From Arcanobacterium sp. (lineage in GTDB: Bacteria; Actinomycetota; Actinomycetes; Actinomycetales; Actinomycetaceae), in assembly GCA_022783665.1 (NCBI GenBank), contig JALFZJ010000006.1, positions 1 through 64,000 on the forward strand: 64,000 bases of DNA, given 5' to 3'. A model generated the notes under the pieces. The model was not told the DNA's origin. It was given only the letters and a program-made list of their open reading frames with translations, and made no database searches. Made by a program: the position numbers and the translations under genes. Positions 54,063 to 63,124 of the stretch are shown in pieces (positions within the stretch are counted from its first letter, which is position 1; every line of letters begins with the position of its first letter).

Positions 54063-54744
54063 ACTTGAGCTTCCTTTCCATGAAGTTCACGAGCCTGCCA
54101 AATACGAAGGTGAGAATGAAGTAGATAATCAACGCAATCGCGAGTGCGGGCAGTGATTGATAAGTGACGGCGATGACGTCATTCGTGCGGAACATCAGAT
54201 CACCAATACCGATGACCGATACGATCGACGATTCCTTTATCACGGTCACGAACTCGTTACCCAGGGCCGGGAGGATATTACGCACAGCCTGTGGCAACAC
54301 CACGATCTTCATTGCCTGCGCATGGGTGAGGCCGATCGAGCGCGCGGCTTCCATTTGGCCGGACTCCACGGCCTGGATGCCAGCGCGCATAATCTCAGAT
54401 ACGTACGCTGCGGAGTTGAGGCTCATCGCTACGATGCCAGCGGCGAAGCGTGAAAAATCCGGAATGAAGGCAATATCGGGGAACTGCACGCCAACCATAG
54501 GTAACCCGTAAAAGATAAACATCAACTGCACCAAAAGCGGTGTGCCTCGGAAAAACTCTACAAAAGCCGTTGCAGGCCACTTGAGTATTTTCCATTTCGA
54601 CATCCGCATCAGGGTGAGTACGGTACCCATAACGAAGCCGAGAATCACCGAAAACAGCGCGATAATCAGCGTGGCTCGTACGCCGTCAAGAAAAAATGGC
54701 CAGTAGCGTACTATCAGTTCGCCGATTGCAGTAAAGAATCCCAT
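54043..54744 (-). CDS. Polar amino acid ABC transporter permease
   Basis: A 233-aa His/Glu/Gln/Arg-family permease. It has about five helices, the opening [20 protein letters not shown], the [19 protein letters not shown] block, and the coupling loop [25 protein letters not shown] (shown here as [12 protein letters not shown] and VVLPQAVRN). It acts as a homodimer or with an unseen partner. The 67-bp gap to the binding-protein gene contains no strong hairpin. Confidence 0.92.
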   Translation of the reverse strand: MGFFTAIGELIVRYWPFFLDGVRATLIIALFSVILGFVMGTVLTLMRMSKWKILKWPATAFVEFFRGTPLLVQLMFIFYGLPMVGVQFPDIAFIPDFSRFAAGIVAMSLNSAAYVSEIMRAGIQAVESGQMEAARSIGLTHAQAMKIVVLPQAVRNILPALGNEFVTVIKESSIVSVIGIGDLMFRTNDVIAVTYQSLPALAIALIIYFILTFVFGRLVNFMERKLKYESKES

Positions 54745-54811
54745 CGCTGCCCTCTCGTTGCTTCATTCCAAGCTTCAGCCAACATCGATTCGCTGTGAGC
54801 CGAAGGCGTTA

Positions 54812-55672
54812 CTACTCTCCCACCTCAAGGCCGAGCGTTTGAGCTAGAGCAACGGCCTCATCGTAGGCCTTCTGGTAGGAGCCGTCGTCCATCATCTTCT
54901 TGATGGTTTTGTTCACTTCCGCCTTGAGTGCATCGTTTCCTTTGGCGAGTACCACCGCTTTACCTACATTCGCATTTTCGCCAGTGAAAGAGAAATCCGC
55001 CGCAGCGAGTGCACCGTTGGAGGTGTCGATCAAACCTTGGCCTACTGCCGCATCTGCTACAAGGCCAGCGATATTGCCGTTCTTGATTTCAAGGGCAAGG
55101 GCAGGATACTTGTCGAGCTCGAAAAGCTCGGAGTCGGTGAGCTCACTGCGCACAAGATCCGACTGAATCGTGCCTTTCTGCGCCCCTACTTTCTGCCCTG
55201 CAAGCGACTCAACCGAGGTGTACTTGCCCGCGTTTTCAGCGGCCACCACCAGCATCTGCTCGCTCTTTTCGTAGATATCAGAGAAGTCAATCACCTTCGC
55301 ACGCTCAGCCGTATTAGAAAATGCCGCAATGCCAAGATCTACTTGCCCGGATTGCACCGCCGGAATGATGCCGTCGAATTTCATATCAGTAACAGTGAGC
55401 TTCACACCAAGATCGTCTGCGATCTGCTGAGCCAGTGCGATATCCGCGCCTGCAAAGTTGGCTTGCGCATCCTTGAATTCATAGGGCGCATACTGAGCCT
55501 CAGTGCCTACCTTCAGTTCGCCCGCATCCTTGATTTTCGCCAGCACATCAGAGGTGGATGCGCCGGCTCCATCACTGCCAGAACTAGCGGCACTTCCACC
55601 TGATCCACACGCTCCAAGGAGTGCGAGCGAGGCGAATGCGGCTGTAATCATTTTGATAGCTGTTTTCTTCAT
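54812..55672 (-). CDS. Polar amino acid-binding lipoprotein (SBP family 3)
   Basis: A 286-aa lipoprotein. The signal peptide is MKKTAIKMITAAFASLALLG with lipobox Cys in GACGSG. A Ser/Gly tether precedes the SBP_bac_3 domain (LKVGTEAQYAPYEFKD, DGIIPAVQSGQVDLGIAAFSNTAERAKVIDFS in parts, KVGAQKGTIQSDLV). It captures an amino acid (Gln, Glu, Cys or similar; not decidable) outside the membrane. It sits first in the three-gene importer. Confidence 0.92.
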   Translation of the reverse strand: MKKTAIKMITAAFASLALLGACGSGGSAASSGSDGAGASTSDVLAKIKDAGELKVGTEAQYAPYEFKDAQANFAGADIALAQQIADDLGVKLTVTDMKFDGIIPAVQSGQVDLGIAAFSNTAERAKVIDFSDIYEKSEQMLVVAAENAGKYTSVESLAGQKVGAQKGTIQSDLVRSELTDSELFELDKYPALALEIKNGNIAGLVADAAVGQGLIDTSNGALAAADFSFTGENANVGKAVVLAKGNDALKAEVNKTIKKMMDDGSYQKAYDEAVALAQTLGLEVGE

Positions 55673-55735
55673 TGTTCATCCTTCTGTGGGTACTGCGTTA
55701 ATGGTGTATATATCTCAGTATTGTGTATATGCAAT

Positions 55736-56965
55736 TCAGATGTGGAGACGTTCCAAACGGTCGCATGCCTCCTTTAGTTGCGCTTCGGGCACCGTGCAAG
55801 CGATTCGTACATGCCCTGCTCCCGATGTGCCGAATTGTTCACCGGCAGCCACGAGCACATGCGCTTCATCAAGGGCATAGTTCACGAACTCTCGGCCGGT
55901 AAGGCCTGTTCGTTTTATGCTTGGGAAAAGATAGAAAGTGCCGTGGGGCACCACCAGATCCATCCACGCAATGCTTTGCAACCTCCGCGCAACGTAGTCG
56001 AGCCGCTTGCCGAATTGACGTATATAGCGTGAGCGAATCTCGTGGCGATGCTCGATAGCGGCAATCGCCGCGCGCTGCGACACGGACGGAGCGGTATAGA
56101 CGAATGCGTCGCCCACTGCGCCGATCGCTTCAGCGAGTTGCGAATCTGCCACCACGTAGCCGATTCTCCATCCGGCCATCATATAGTTCTTTGAAAAGGA
56201 GTTGAGAGTGATCGTGCGCTCCGCCATGCCCTCCAGAGCCCTCATCGGCACAAATGGTTCAGCACCGTCGAAGATGTAGTCTGTGTAGATTTCATCTGCA
56301 ATCACAAGGAGGTCGTGCGCGCGTGCCACATTCGCTATGGCCTCGTAGCTCGCCATCTTATGAGTGACGCCGGTGGGGTTCGTTGGGTTGTTGAAGATGA
56401 TCGCTTTTGTGCGATCCGTGATCGCGCCCGCTAGCTGCGCCTCATTAATGGCAAAACCATCACTCTCACGCAACGGCACGTCTACCACTACCCCTCCGGC
56501 GGCGCGAATCTGGATTGCATACACGGGGAAGTGTGGCGAAAAGACGATCACTTCGTCTCCCGGATCCACAATCGCCAGCAGGGTCTGAGCCATACCCATG
56601 GCGCTCGAAGCCGTCACGAGTATATCGCTCGCAGGCACGTCTATGCCGAAATCTTCATGCCAGTAGTGCTCGATAGCGGTAACGAGTTCAGGGTCGCCGC
56701 TGGGTGCTCCATAATGTGTATGCCCTGCAGAGGCATCAGCGAAGGCAGCATCGATAATGGCCTGATCGGTGGTGAAGTCGGCGTCGCCAATGGAAAGATC
56801 GATAACGTCGTCATATTTGTTGCGGGCAAAGACGTCGAGGCTGAACGTTTCGCTCGACGCCCAGCGTCTCGAAACGAACCGAGATGCGCCGCGATCAAGG
56901 GCGGGCTCAGGCATTGCGCAGGAGCGTTCGCGGGCATGGGCATACGCATGGTTGCTTTCTGCCAT
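55736..56965 (-). CDS. PLP-dependent aminotransferase class I/II
   Basis: A 409-aa fold-type I aminotransferase. Motifs are IIFNNPTNPTGVTH, VIADEIYTDYIFDG, and the PLP Lys in LNSFSKNYMMAGWRIGYV. It resembles general or aromatic aminotransferases (PatA/AspB type). Starting at 56965 is supported by AGGAGGGAGGG upstream. It lies 63 bp upstream of the amino-acid ABC importer on the same strand, so it may use the imported amino acid; the substrate is not known. Confidence 0.9.
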   Translation of the reverse strand: MAESNHAYAHARERSCAMPEPALDRGASRFVSRRWASSETFSLDVFARNKYDDVIDLSIGDADFTTDQAIIDAAFADASAGHTHYGAPSGDPELVTAIEHYWHEDFGIDVPASDILVTASSAMGMAQTLLAIVDPGDEVIVFSPHFPVYAIQIRAAGGVVVDVPLRESDGFAINEAQLAGAITDRTKAIIFNNPTNPTGVTHKMASYEAIANVARAHDLLVIADEIYTDYIFDGAEPFVPMRALEGMAERTITLNSFSKNYMMAGWRIGYVVADSQLAEAIGAVGDAFVYTAPSVSQRAAIAAIEHRHEIRSRYIRQFGKRLDYVARRLQSIAWMDLVVPHGTFYLFPSIKRTGLTGREFVNYALDEAHVLVAAGEQFGTSGAGHVRIACTVPEAQLKEACDRLERLHI

Positions 56966-57393
56966 ACTGCCCTCCCTCCTGTGCGCACCTAGCCGCGCGT
57001 TCGCGGATCTGTATTAATTGTGCAGCTAGCTGTGTGTACGTGAAGCCAGCTGCGTATGTGCAGCTCACTACCTCCCAGCACCTCGCAGCCGGCAGCGCGA
57101 ACGCCGAAACGCGAGCATATCGCTCGCCAATAGACGCTCATGTAACGTGCATAATTATTCTCGATTATGAATATCGAGTCAATAGCATGTGTGTATTGCT
57201 TACATGAACTACCTCACGCGAGAAAGTCACGCGTAGCTTACGGGAGATTCATACATGGCCATGCAGAATCTCGCGCCGCCGCAATCTCACCACGTCCACA
57301 ATTCTTCACCGCGCACTAGGATTACGGCGGTACTATACTGATTCCATCACTGCGTATTGCGCACTATCGCCTCGCATACATAAGGAGACGAAT
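56966..57393. other. Divergent intergenic region upstream of pirin gene
   Basis: A 428-bp stretch with no credible gene. Visible elements are a CTCGAT/ATCGAG inverted repeat (57160-57178), a TATACT -10-like hexamer at 57334-57339 without a good -35, and AAGGAG before the pirin ATG. Candidate short frames here are low in family-like content. Confidence 0.5.
57334..57339 (+). promoter_or_regulatory. Possible -10 of the pirin gene
   Basis: TATACT lies about 55 bases before the pirin start. No convincing -35 is present 16-18 bases upstream, so an activator may be needed or the call may be wrong. Confidence 0.35.
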
Positions 57394-58431
57394 ATGTCTG
57401 ATATGAATGCCGCCCCCACAGAACACGTTGTAGAGCCGGCTGCCCCACACTGTGCCAGTGGAGCAAGAGTTGAAATCATCACCTCACGCGACGTTCCTCT
57501 AGGCGGCCCGCGGGCAATGACGGTGAAACGTACCCTTCCCCAGCGCCAGCGCTCACTGATTGGCGCGTGGTGCTTTTGCGATCATTACGGCCCAGACGAC
57601 GTCTCCACAACGGGAGGAATGGATGTAGCGCCACATCCCCATATGGGGCTGCAGACGGTGTCGTGGCTTTTTGAAGGCGCAATCATGCACCATGACGCTG
57701 CTGGATACCATGCGGTAGTGAAACCTGGCGAGGCAAACTTCATGACGGCCGGCCACGGCATCTGCCATTCGGAAACTTCCACACAGGACACAACATCGCT
57801 TAACGGTGTGCAGCTGTGGGTGGCACTGCCTAACTCAGCACGCAATATGGAGCGGCGCTTCGAAAACTACAAGCCCAAGCCCTATCACTTTGACGGCGGC
57901 CAAGCCCTCGTATTCATGGGCTCCCTCTTTGGCCAGACCTCACCTATTTCATCCTTTACCCCGCTCGTTGGAGCCGAGATCCGCATCGAAGCCGGCAAAG
58001 AAGTAACATTCTCAGTAAACCCCGATTTTGAGCACGGCCTCCTCCTCGATGCTGGCTCTGTGGAGCTCGAAGGCGTCACTGTGCAGCGCAGCGAACTGGC
58101 CTATACCGGTATAGGAGAGACGACGCTCACCATCACAAATATAGGGGATAGCGAAGCGCGCACCGTTCTCATCGGCGGTGAACCTTTTACCGAGCCGATT
58201 GTGATGTGGTGGAACTTCGTTGGCCGTACGCACGACGAAATAGTGGAAGCTCGTGAAGAGTGGCAAGCACGCAGCGAACGCTTTGGGCATGTTGAAGGCT
58301 ATGTTGGGCATCATCAAGATGGGCCGAGCTGGCTTCCAGCCCCGCACCTTCCCAACGCCAAGATCAAGACTCGCGCGAATCCAAGCCCTGTGGCGCGCCC
58401 TGAAATGCGAATAGACCAACCGAAGGCCTAG
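57394..58431 (+). CDS. Pirin family protein
   Basis: A 345-aa bicupin. The N-terminal pirin domain has the metal-binding set: GMDVAPHPHMGLQTVSWLFEG (in parts: HPHMGLQTVSWLFEG) and MTAGHGICHSE. The C-terminal domain includes ALLDAG-like LLLDAGSVELEG and VLIGGEPFTEPIVMWWNFV, matching the Pirin_C part. Bacterial pirins are quercetinase-like metal proteins; their roles vary. AAGGAG precedes the ATG by seven bases. It stands alone, with 269 bp before the next gene. Confidence 0.93.
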   Translation: MSDMNAAPTEHVVEPAAPHCASGARVEIITSRDVPLGGPRAMTVKRTLPQRQRSLIGAWCFCDHYGPDDVSTTGGMDVAPHPHMGLQTVSWLFEGAIMHHDAAGYHAVVKPGEANFMTAGHGICHSETSTQDTTSLNGVQLWVALPNSARNMERRFENYKPKPYHFDGGQALVFMGSLFGQTSPISSFTPLVGAEIRIEAGKEVTFSVNPDFEHGLLLDAGSVELEGVTVQRSELAYTGIGETTLTITNIGDSEARTVLIGGEPFTEPIVMWWNFVGRTHDEIVEAREEWQARSERFGHVEGYVGHHQDGPSWLPAPHLPNAKIKTRANPSPVARPEMRIDQPKA

Positions 58432-58700
58432 CTACGAGACAACCAATGCAACTTGCGCTCTACCCGAACGCCCACGGTTCGCCCACACTCTTCCACGATG
58501 TCTACGATTCGCCCCCCCTCTTGTAGAGTGGCCGCCATTCACGTGCACCCGGTATCGGTGACGCACACGCCACTATCACACAGCTCCCTCATTCGTGGCG
58601 CCGTTCGCTGACAGCTATTTGTGGACTTTTCTCCACCGCCGTCACATTCAATTGGAGTAACCCAAACTATATACACGACACGAAGAAAGCGAGCGTCTCA

Positions 58701-59060
58701 ATGGCAGACTTGACTGATAAAAAGGGCAATAAGGTTTCCGTGCTCAACCAAGGCAAAGGGAATATCCACCAGTTTGTGATTGTGTTCGACGAATCAAACG
58801 AAGTGGGCGGATTCGCAGCATATATGGATAACGACGCCAACGAGCGCATCTTCTTCCACACTGAAACTGCTGAGAAATACCAGGGTTACGGTCTAGCGAG
58901 CATACTTGCGAGCGAAGCTCTGGCAGCCACAGCCAAAGAGGGTAAGAAGGTGGTTGCAGCGTGCCCATACATCCGCACCTACATCCAAAAGCACAAGTGG
59001 GATGGGGATCATCGCCCCGCTGGCCCTGCAGATATTATGTACGTGCAAGAGCATCTTTAA
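58701..59060 (+). CDS. Small GNAT-like N-acetyltransferase (YjdJ type)
   Basis: A 119-aa protein of the short GNAT family. The acetyl-CoA loop region is HTETAEKYQGYGLASILASEAL, here split as HTETAEKYQGYGLAS and ILASEAL, and the C-terminal ACPYIRTYIQKH strand with Cys is typical of YjdJ-like proteins. The substrate is unknown. TATATA sits about 26 bases upstream of the ATG; no strong ribosome site is visible. It converges on the FAH-family gene with a 7-bp gap. Confidence 0.85.
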   Translation: MADLTDKKGNKVSVLNQGKGNIHQFVIVFDESNEVGGFAAYMDNDANERIFFHTETAEKYQGYGLASILASEALAATAKEGKKVVAACPYIRTYIQKHKWDGDHRPAGPADIMYVQEHL

Positions 59061-59067
59061 GGCTGCT

Positions 59068-59823
59068 TTAGCCTGCAAGCACAGGGTTATCGAGCACTCC
59101 GATACCCGTGATCTCACATGATGCTTCTTGGCCGGGCTGCACCTGCACACCCGGCTCAAAAGCGCCACAAATTATGACGTCACCAGGCAGAAGCGTGAAC
59201 ATGCTCGACGCATAGGCCACCAACTCAAGCGGGCTGAAATGCGACTCTCCCAATGCGTGATCCGTTACCACATCGCCGTCTATCATCAAACGGACGCGAG
59301 CGCCCTCAGGATCCACCTCTGTGTTGATCATGGGGCCGAGCGGGCACGACGTGTCGAACCCTTTGGTCTGCGCAATATGGCGGCCGATACTTTGGCCATG
59401 CACGTCCGTGACGTCATTTGCCACGGTGTAGCCAAATACAACTTCGTGGGCGCGCTCCACGGGCACATCCTTAGCCATACGCGATATGACGACGGCTAGC
59501 TCTGCTTCTACTCGCACGTCGGTAGAAGACGGCGGGGTAACGATTGATGCCCCAGGGCCTGTGACGGCGGTATTCGGTTTGATAAAGGTAAACAGCTGAT
59601 CGACTGAGTTCACGCCTTCATCTATAATTCCGCCAAAACCTACAACTTTCGAGCGTGGGATCATCGGCGCCACAAGTTTTACATCTCGTGGATGGAGCAC
59701 TTGGCCAGAGTATTCAAAACCTGAATACATCGGATCGCCAGCAAGAACATGGTAGGTGCCCGTTTCCTCATCGAAAGTGGCGAATCGAGGGCCTTGCGGA
59801 AGTGAAAGTCGTGCTATCTTCAT
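59068..59823 (-). CDS. Fumarylacetoacetate hydrolase family protein
   Basis: A 251-aa FAH-family enzyme. The metal-binding acidic residues are in DVRVEAELAVVIS. The VFGYTVANDVTDVHGQSIG segment and TKGFDTSCPLGP follow. The family includes 2-hydroxyhepta-2,4-diene-1,7-dioate isomerases/decarboxylases of the homoprotocatechuate pathway. The presence of HpaI-like and HpaH-like genes 2 kb away supports a meta-cleavage role, which is inference. It is divergent from the MFS gene (89 bp gap). Confidence 0.88.
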   Translation of the reverse strand: MKIARLSLPQGPRFATFDEETGTYHVLAGDPMYSGFEYSGQVLHPRDVKLVAPMIPRSKVVGFGGIIDEGVNSVDQLFTFIKPNTAVTGPGASIVTPPSSTDVRVEAELAVVISRMAKDVPVERAHEVVFGYTVANDVTDVHGQSIGRHIAQTKGFDTSCPLGPMINTEVDPEGARVRLMIDGDVVTDHALGESHFSPLELVAYASSMFTLLPGDVIICGAFEPGVQVQPGQEASCEITGIGVLDNPVLAG

Positions 59824-59912
59824 GCGCCTATCATATCTCTAGGGATACCTATAGGCATCAATTACTAATACATCTCAACCAATACCATCTCAACACAGTA
59901 CGGAGCACATCA

Positions 59913-61352
59913 GTGAGCGAGGAAGATATTAGGGGATGGTCCCCGATACATGACAAGCGGCGCACGATTCTTTTCGGATTGATGCTCGCAAACGCTCTTA
60001 TCGCAATGGATCAGACGATTCTCGCCACAGCAGTGCCCTCGGTGGTTGATGATCTCGGCGATTACACCCGCTTCCCATGGCTGTTCTCAATATACCTGCT
60101 TACGCAGGCGGTCACCGTGCCTGTGTATGGCAAACTTGCCGATACATACGGGCGTAAACCCGTACTCCTCTTCGGCATCGGCGTCTTTATGGCGGCCTCC
60201 CTTTTGGCAGGATTCTCCCCAAATATGACCGTCCTCATCATCGCTCGCGCACTGCAAGGCATTGGCGCAGGAGCCGTAGGCCCGATGGCAATGACGATCC
60301 TCGGCGATATCTATACTCTTGAGCAACGCGGTAAGGCTCAAGGATACATGGCATCGGTGTGGGCGATTTCGTCGGTAGTAGGCCCCACACTCGGCGGCTT
60401 CTTTGCGCAAATCGGGGCGTGGCGCTGGATCTTCTTCATCAATATCCCTCTTAGCCTCTTGGCAGGAGTGCTCGTCATCAGGAAATATCGAGACGCCGGT
60501 GAACGCACGGTTCATAAAGTAGATTACATCGGAGGAGCCGTGCTCACCTTCGGGCTCAGTGCCCTCATCCTCGGTCTGCTCGAAGGAGGAAATGGTTGGC
60601 CGTGGCTTTCATGGCAAACATTCGCACTCTTTACATCAGGCGTGATTGCTCTGGCACTGCTCGGGTTTATCGAACCTCGAGCCACCGAGCCAATCATCGA
60701 GTTCTCACTCTTAACTCGGCGTCTCATCATCGCCACATCTATTACCATGATGGCAATCGGCGGCCTCACAGTGGGAGTTACGAGCTTCGCACCGACGTAT
60801 TTGCAGACGGCGGCAGGCGTCACCCCGATTATTGCAGGGCTTGCCGTTGCAGCTATGACGCTGGGCTGGCCTCTCGCCGGCGGCAATTCTGCGCAGTTTT
60901 ATCTGCGCGCAGGATTCTGGGTGACGATCCGCACGGGCGCAACGATCGCTCTGATCGGCGCCGTATTGCTTGCAGTAACTGCGAAGTGGCCAAGCGCGTG
61001 GGCGCTTGCAGCCATCGTCTTCGTGATCGGGCTCGGGCTCGGTTTTTCTACCGCGCCTTCTACAATCCTGGCGCAAAACTCTGTGGGCTGGGAACAACGC
61101 GGCCAAGTGACGGCGATCAACACCTTTATGCGTTCAGCAGGTAGCGCTATCGGCGTGGCCGTATTCGGCGCAATCTCCAACGCCGTGCTCGCCCGCCACG
61201 GCGGCACGCCCACGCCCGAAAGCATTGTGCCTGCGACGCAAGCTGTGTTTATTGCGGTGGCGATCGGCACAGTATTCATGCTTGCCGGCGCGCTACTGCT
61301 TCCACACGATCAGCCTCGCGGCATTGCAAAACGCCAGCGCTCAACACAATAA
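59913..61352 (+). CDS. MFS transporter, DHA2 (14-helix) family
   Basis: A 479-aa transporter starting at the GTG at 59913, eight bases after GGAG; the frame is open to 59655 but that part overlaps the FAH gene antisense. Motif A is GKLADTYGRKPVLL and motif C-like GGFFAQIGAWRWIFFINIPL, with about 14 helices. DHA2 members usually export drugs or toxic organics. Given the aromatic-catabolism neighbours, import or export of an aromatic acid or intermediate is possible. It is convergent with the aldolase gene. Confidence 0.9.
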   Translation: MSEEDIRGWSPIHDKRRTILFGLMLANALIAMDQTILATAVPSVVDDLGDYTRFPWLFSIYLLTQAVTVPVYGKLADTYGRKPVLLFGIGVFMAASLLAGFSPNMTVLIIARALQGIGAGAVGPMAMTILGDIYTLEQRGKAQGYMASVWAISSVVGPTLGGFFAQIGAWRWIFFINIPLSLLAGVLVIRKYRDAGERTVHKVDYIGGAVLTFGLSALILGLLEGGNGWPWLSWQTFALFTSGVIALALLGFIEPRATEPIIEFSLLTRRLIIATSITMMAIGGLTVGVTSFAPTYLQTAAGVTPIIAGLAVAAMTLGWPLAGGNSAQFYLRAGFWVTIRTGATIALIGAVLLAVTAKWPSAWALAAIVFVIGLGLGFSTAPSTILAQNSVGWEQRGQVTAINTFMRSAGSAIGVAVFGAISNAVLARHGGTPTPESIVPATQAVFIAVAIGTVFMLAGALLLPHDQPRGIAKRQRSTQ

Positions 61353-61400
61353 TCATCATAACTGAGCGCCGCTTCACACAACTCACCGTAAATCAACGCC

Positions 61401-62225
61401 CTAACCCAAATAGCGTGCCGCTAGATTCTCACTGCCACGCGCAAGTAGCGACACATCTGCACCAACGAGTATGAAATCAATCCCGCCATCGATATAGCTT
61501 TGTGCGAGATTTGGATCAAAGGCGTTTATCCCTACGGGCTTGCCTGCACGGCGTACAGCAGCAATGGCCGAATGAATGGCCTCAACTACCTGTGGATGGT
61601 CTTGCTGCCCAATAAAACCCATCGTTGCCGCGAGATCTGATGGGCCGATAAAGACTGTATCTACGCCGTCAGTCGCCGCGATCTGTTCGGCGTTTTCTAC
61701 AGCCTCGACGGACTCAATTTGCACCGTAAGAGATACATACTCCTCGTTTGCATCCTTGAGGTATTGCGCAATCCTCCCCCAACGCCCACCGCGTGAAAGA
61801 GCCGATCCTACACCACGTACGCCTTGAGGCGGGTAGCGCACAGCGCACACTGCCGCTTCGGCGTCTTCAGGCGTATTCACCATAGGTACGAGGAGGTTTT
61901 GTGCGCCAAGATCAAGATACTGCTTAATCAATACCTGCGAGTTTTCCGGCACACGCACCACAGGCGTCACAGGATACGCCGCAACCGCTTGTAGTTGTAG
62001 CTGAATCGATTCGAGAGAGAGCGGCGAGTGTTCGCCGTCTATCAACAACCACTCCACGCCCGAACCTGCACATATTTCGGCATTGACGGGCGAGCCAGAG
62101 CTTACCCACATGCCGATAAGGCTCTTTGGCGTGCCACTTTTCGTTTCACTCTGCCCTAGGGTTTGCTCGGCACGCGTATCAAGCACGCGTGCAAAAGTTG
62201 GTGGCAGATTTAGAGGAATCGGCAT
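61401..62225 (-). CDS. HpcH/HpaI-family aldolase
   Basis: A 274-aa class II pyruvate aldolase. Motifs include VEWLLIDGEHSPLSLE (catalytic Asp/His), VVRVPENSQVLIKQYLDLGA, VQIESVEAVENAEQIAA (metal Glu) and VFIGPSDLAATMG (metal Asp). The family cleaves 4-hydroxy-2-oxoheptanedioate to pyruvate and succinic semialdehyde. Its start overlaps the hydratase stop by 16 bp, so they are co-translated. Relatives use 2-dehydro-3-deoxyglucarate, but the hydratase neighbour favours the meta-cleavage role. Confidence 0.9.
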   Translation of the reverse strand: MPIPLNLPPTFARVLDTRAEQTLGQSETKSGTPKSLIGMWVSSGSPVNAEICAGSGVEWLLIDGEHSPLSLESIQLQLQAVAAYPVTPVVRVPENSQVLIKQYLDLGAQNLLVPMVNTPEDAEAAVCAVRYPPQGVRGVGSALSRGGRWGRIAQYLKDANEEYVSLTVQIESVEAVENAEQIAATDGVDTVFIGPSDLAATMGFIGQQDHPQVVEAIHSAIAAVRRAGKPVGINAFDPNLAQSYIDGGIDFILVGADVSLLARGSENLAARYLG

Positions 62226-62995
62226 GAGATCACCCCGAGTTCGCCATAGTCACAGAATACGGAATCGCCCCGATCCACCCACATCGGGCGAGTAAACGAT
62301 CCAGCAAGGATAATTTCACCTGCCTCAAGGCGCGCTCCATGCTGGTGAAACTTATTCGCCAGCCAGGCCACGCCAGTGGCCGGATGGTTGAGCACGCCTG
62401 CTGCGACTCCGGTTTCTTCAATCGTTTCGTTCTTGTATAAGCACGCACTCACCCATCGCAAATCCACCGCGTCTGGCGCAACCGGGCGCCCACCAAGCAC
62501 CATTGCCCCGTACGCAGCGTTATCCGAAATCGTGTCTACAATGGTGCGCCCTCCGAGTTCAATATGTGAGTTGAGCACCTCGAGTGCTGGAGTCACATAC
62601 TCGGTTGCACGCAATACATCGAAGATCGTACAGTTCGGCCCTTCTAGTGGCTCTTTGAGCACGAATGCAAGCTCTACTTCGATACGTACATTAAGGAACT
62701 TATCGAACTCAATCACCGAACCGTTTTCGTACACGGTGTCGTCAAACATCACCCCGTAGTCGGGCTCAGTGATGCCGGTAGCCGCCTGCATCGCTTTGGA
62801 GGTGAGTCCAATTTTGCGGCCCACAAGGCGCCGCCCAGACGCCAACTGTTGATCACGCCATACCCCTTGAATGGCGTAGGAATCCTCCACAGTAGCGTCT
62901 GGGTAGCGAGACGTGATGCGTTGGATCAGTTCACCCGTCTCACCTGCCTTCGCAAGTTCACAAGCGATCTTCTCTATTTCTTCATGTGGTAGCAT
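62210..62995 (-). CDS. 2-oxo-hept-4-ene-1,7-dioate / 2-keto-4-pentenoate hydratase-type enzyme
   Basis: A 261-aa hydratase of the MhpD/HpaH family (FAH-like fold). Motifs are GRKIGLTSKAMQAATGITEPDYG, shown as GRKIGLTSKAMQ and EPDYGVMFDD, plus metal-binding RIEVELAFVL and YVTPALEV. I chose the ATG at 62995 rather than 63052 because the extra 19 residues do not look like the family. It hydrates the dienoate before aldol cleavage by the next gene, with which it overlaps. Confidence 0.9.
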   Translation of the reverse strand: MLPHEEIEKIACELAKAGETGELIQRITSRYPDATVEDSYAIQGVWRDQQLASGRRLVGRKIGLTSKAMQAATGITEPDYGVMFDDTVYENGSVIEFDKFLNVRIEVELAFVLKEPLEGPNCTIFDVLRATEYVTPALEVLNSHIELGGRTIVDTISDNAAYGAMVLGGRPVAPDAVDLRWVSACLYKNETIEETGVAAGVLNHPATGVAWLANKFHQHGARLEAGEIILAGSFTRPMWVDRGDSVFCDYGELGVISCRFL

Positions 62996-63124
62996 AACGT
63001 CTCTTTCCTTATGGCTATCGTGATCTTCATGGCCTGTTGGTAAGCAATTCACGCCCGCGCAGTGTGCGGCTCGTGCCGTAATGTGCAGCTTATTCCTCTC
63101 AATGCACGCAGGCGCTCCTCGCTT

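Noticed and set aside
59655..59912. Upstream extension of the MFS transporter frame
   Set aside because: It is antisense to the FAH-family gene and lacks hydrophobic or family-like sequence. The GTG at 59913 with GGAG is a better start.
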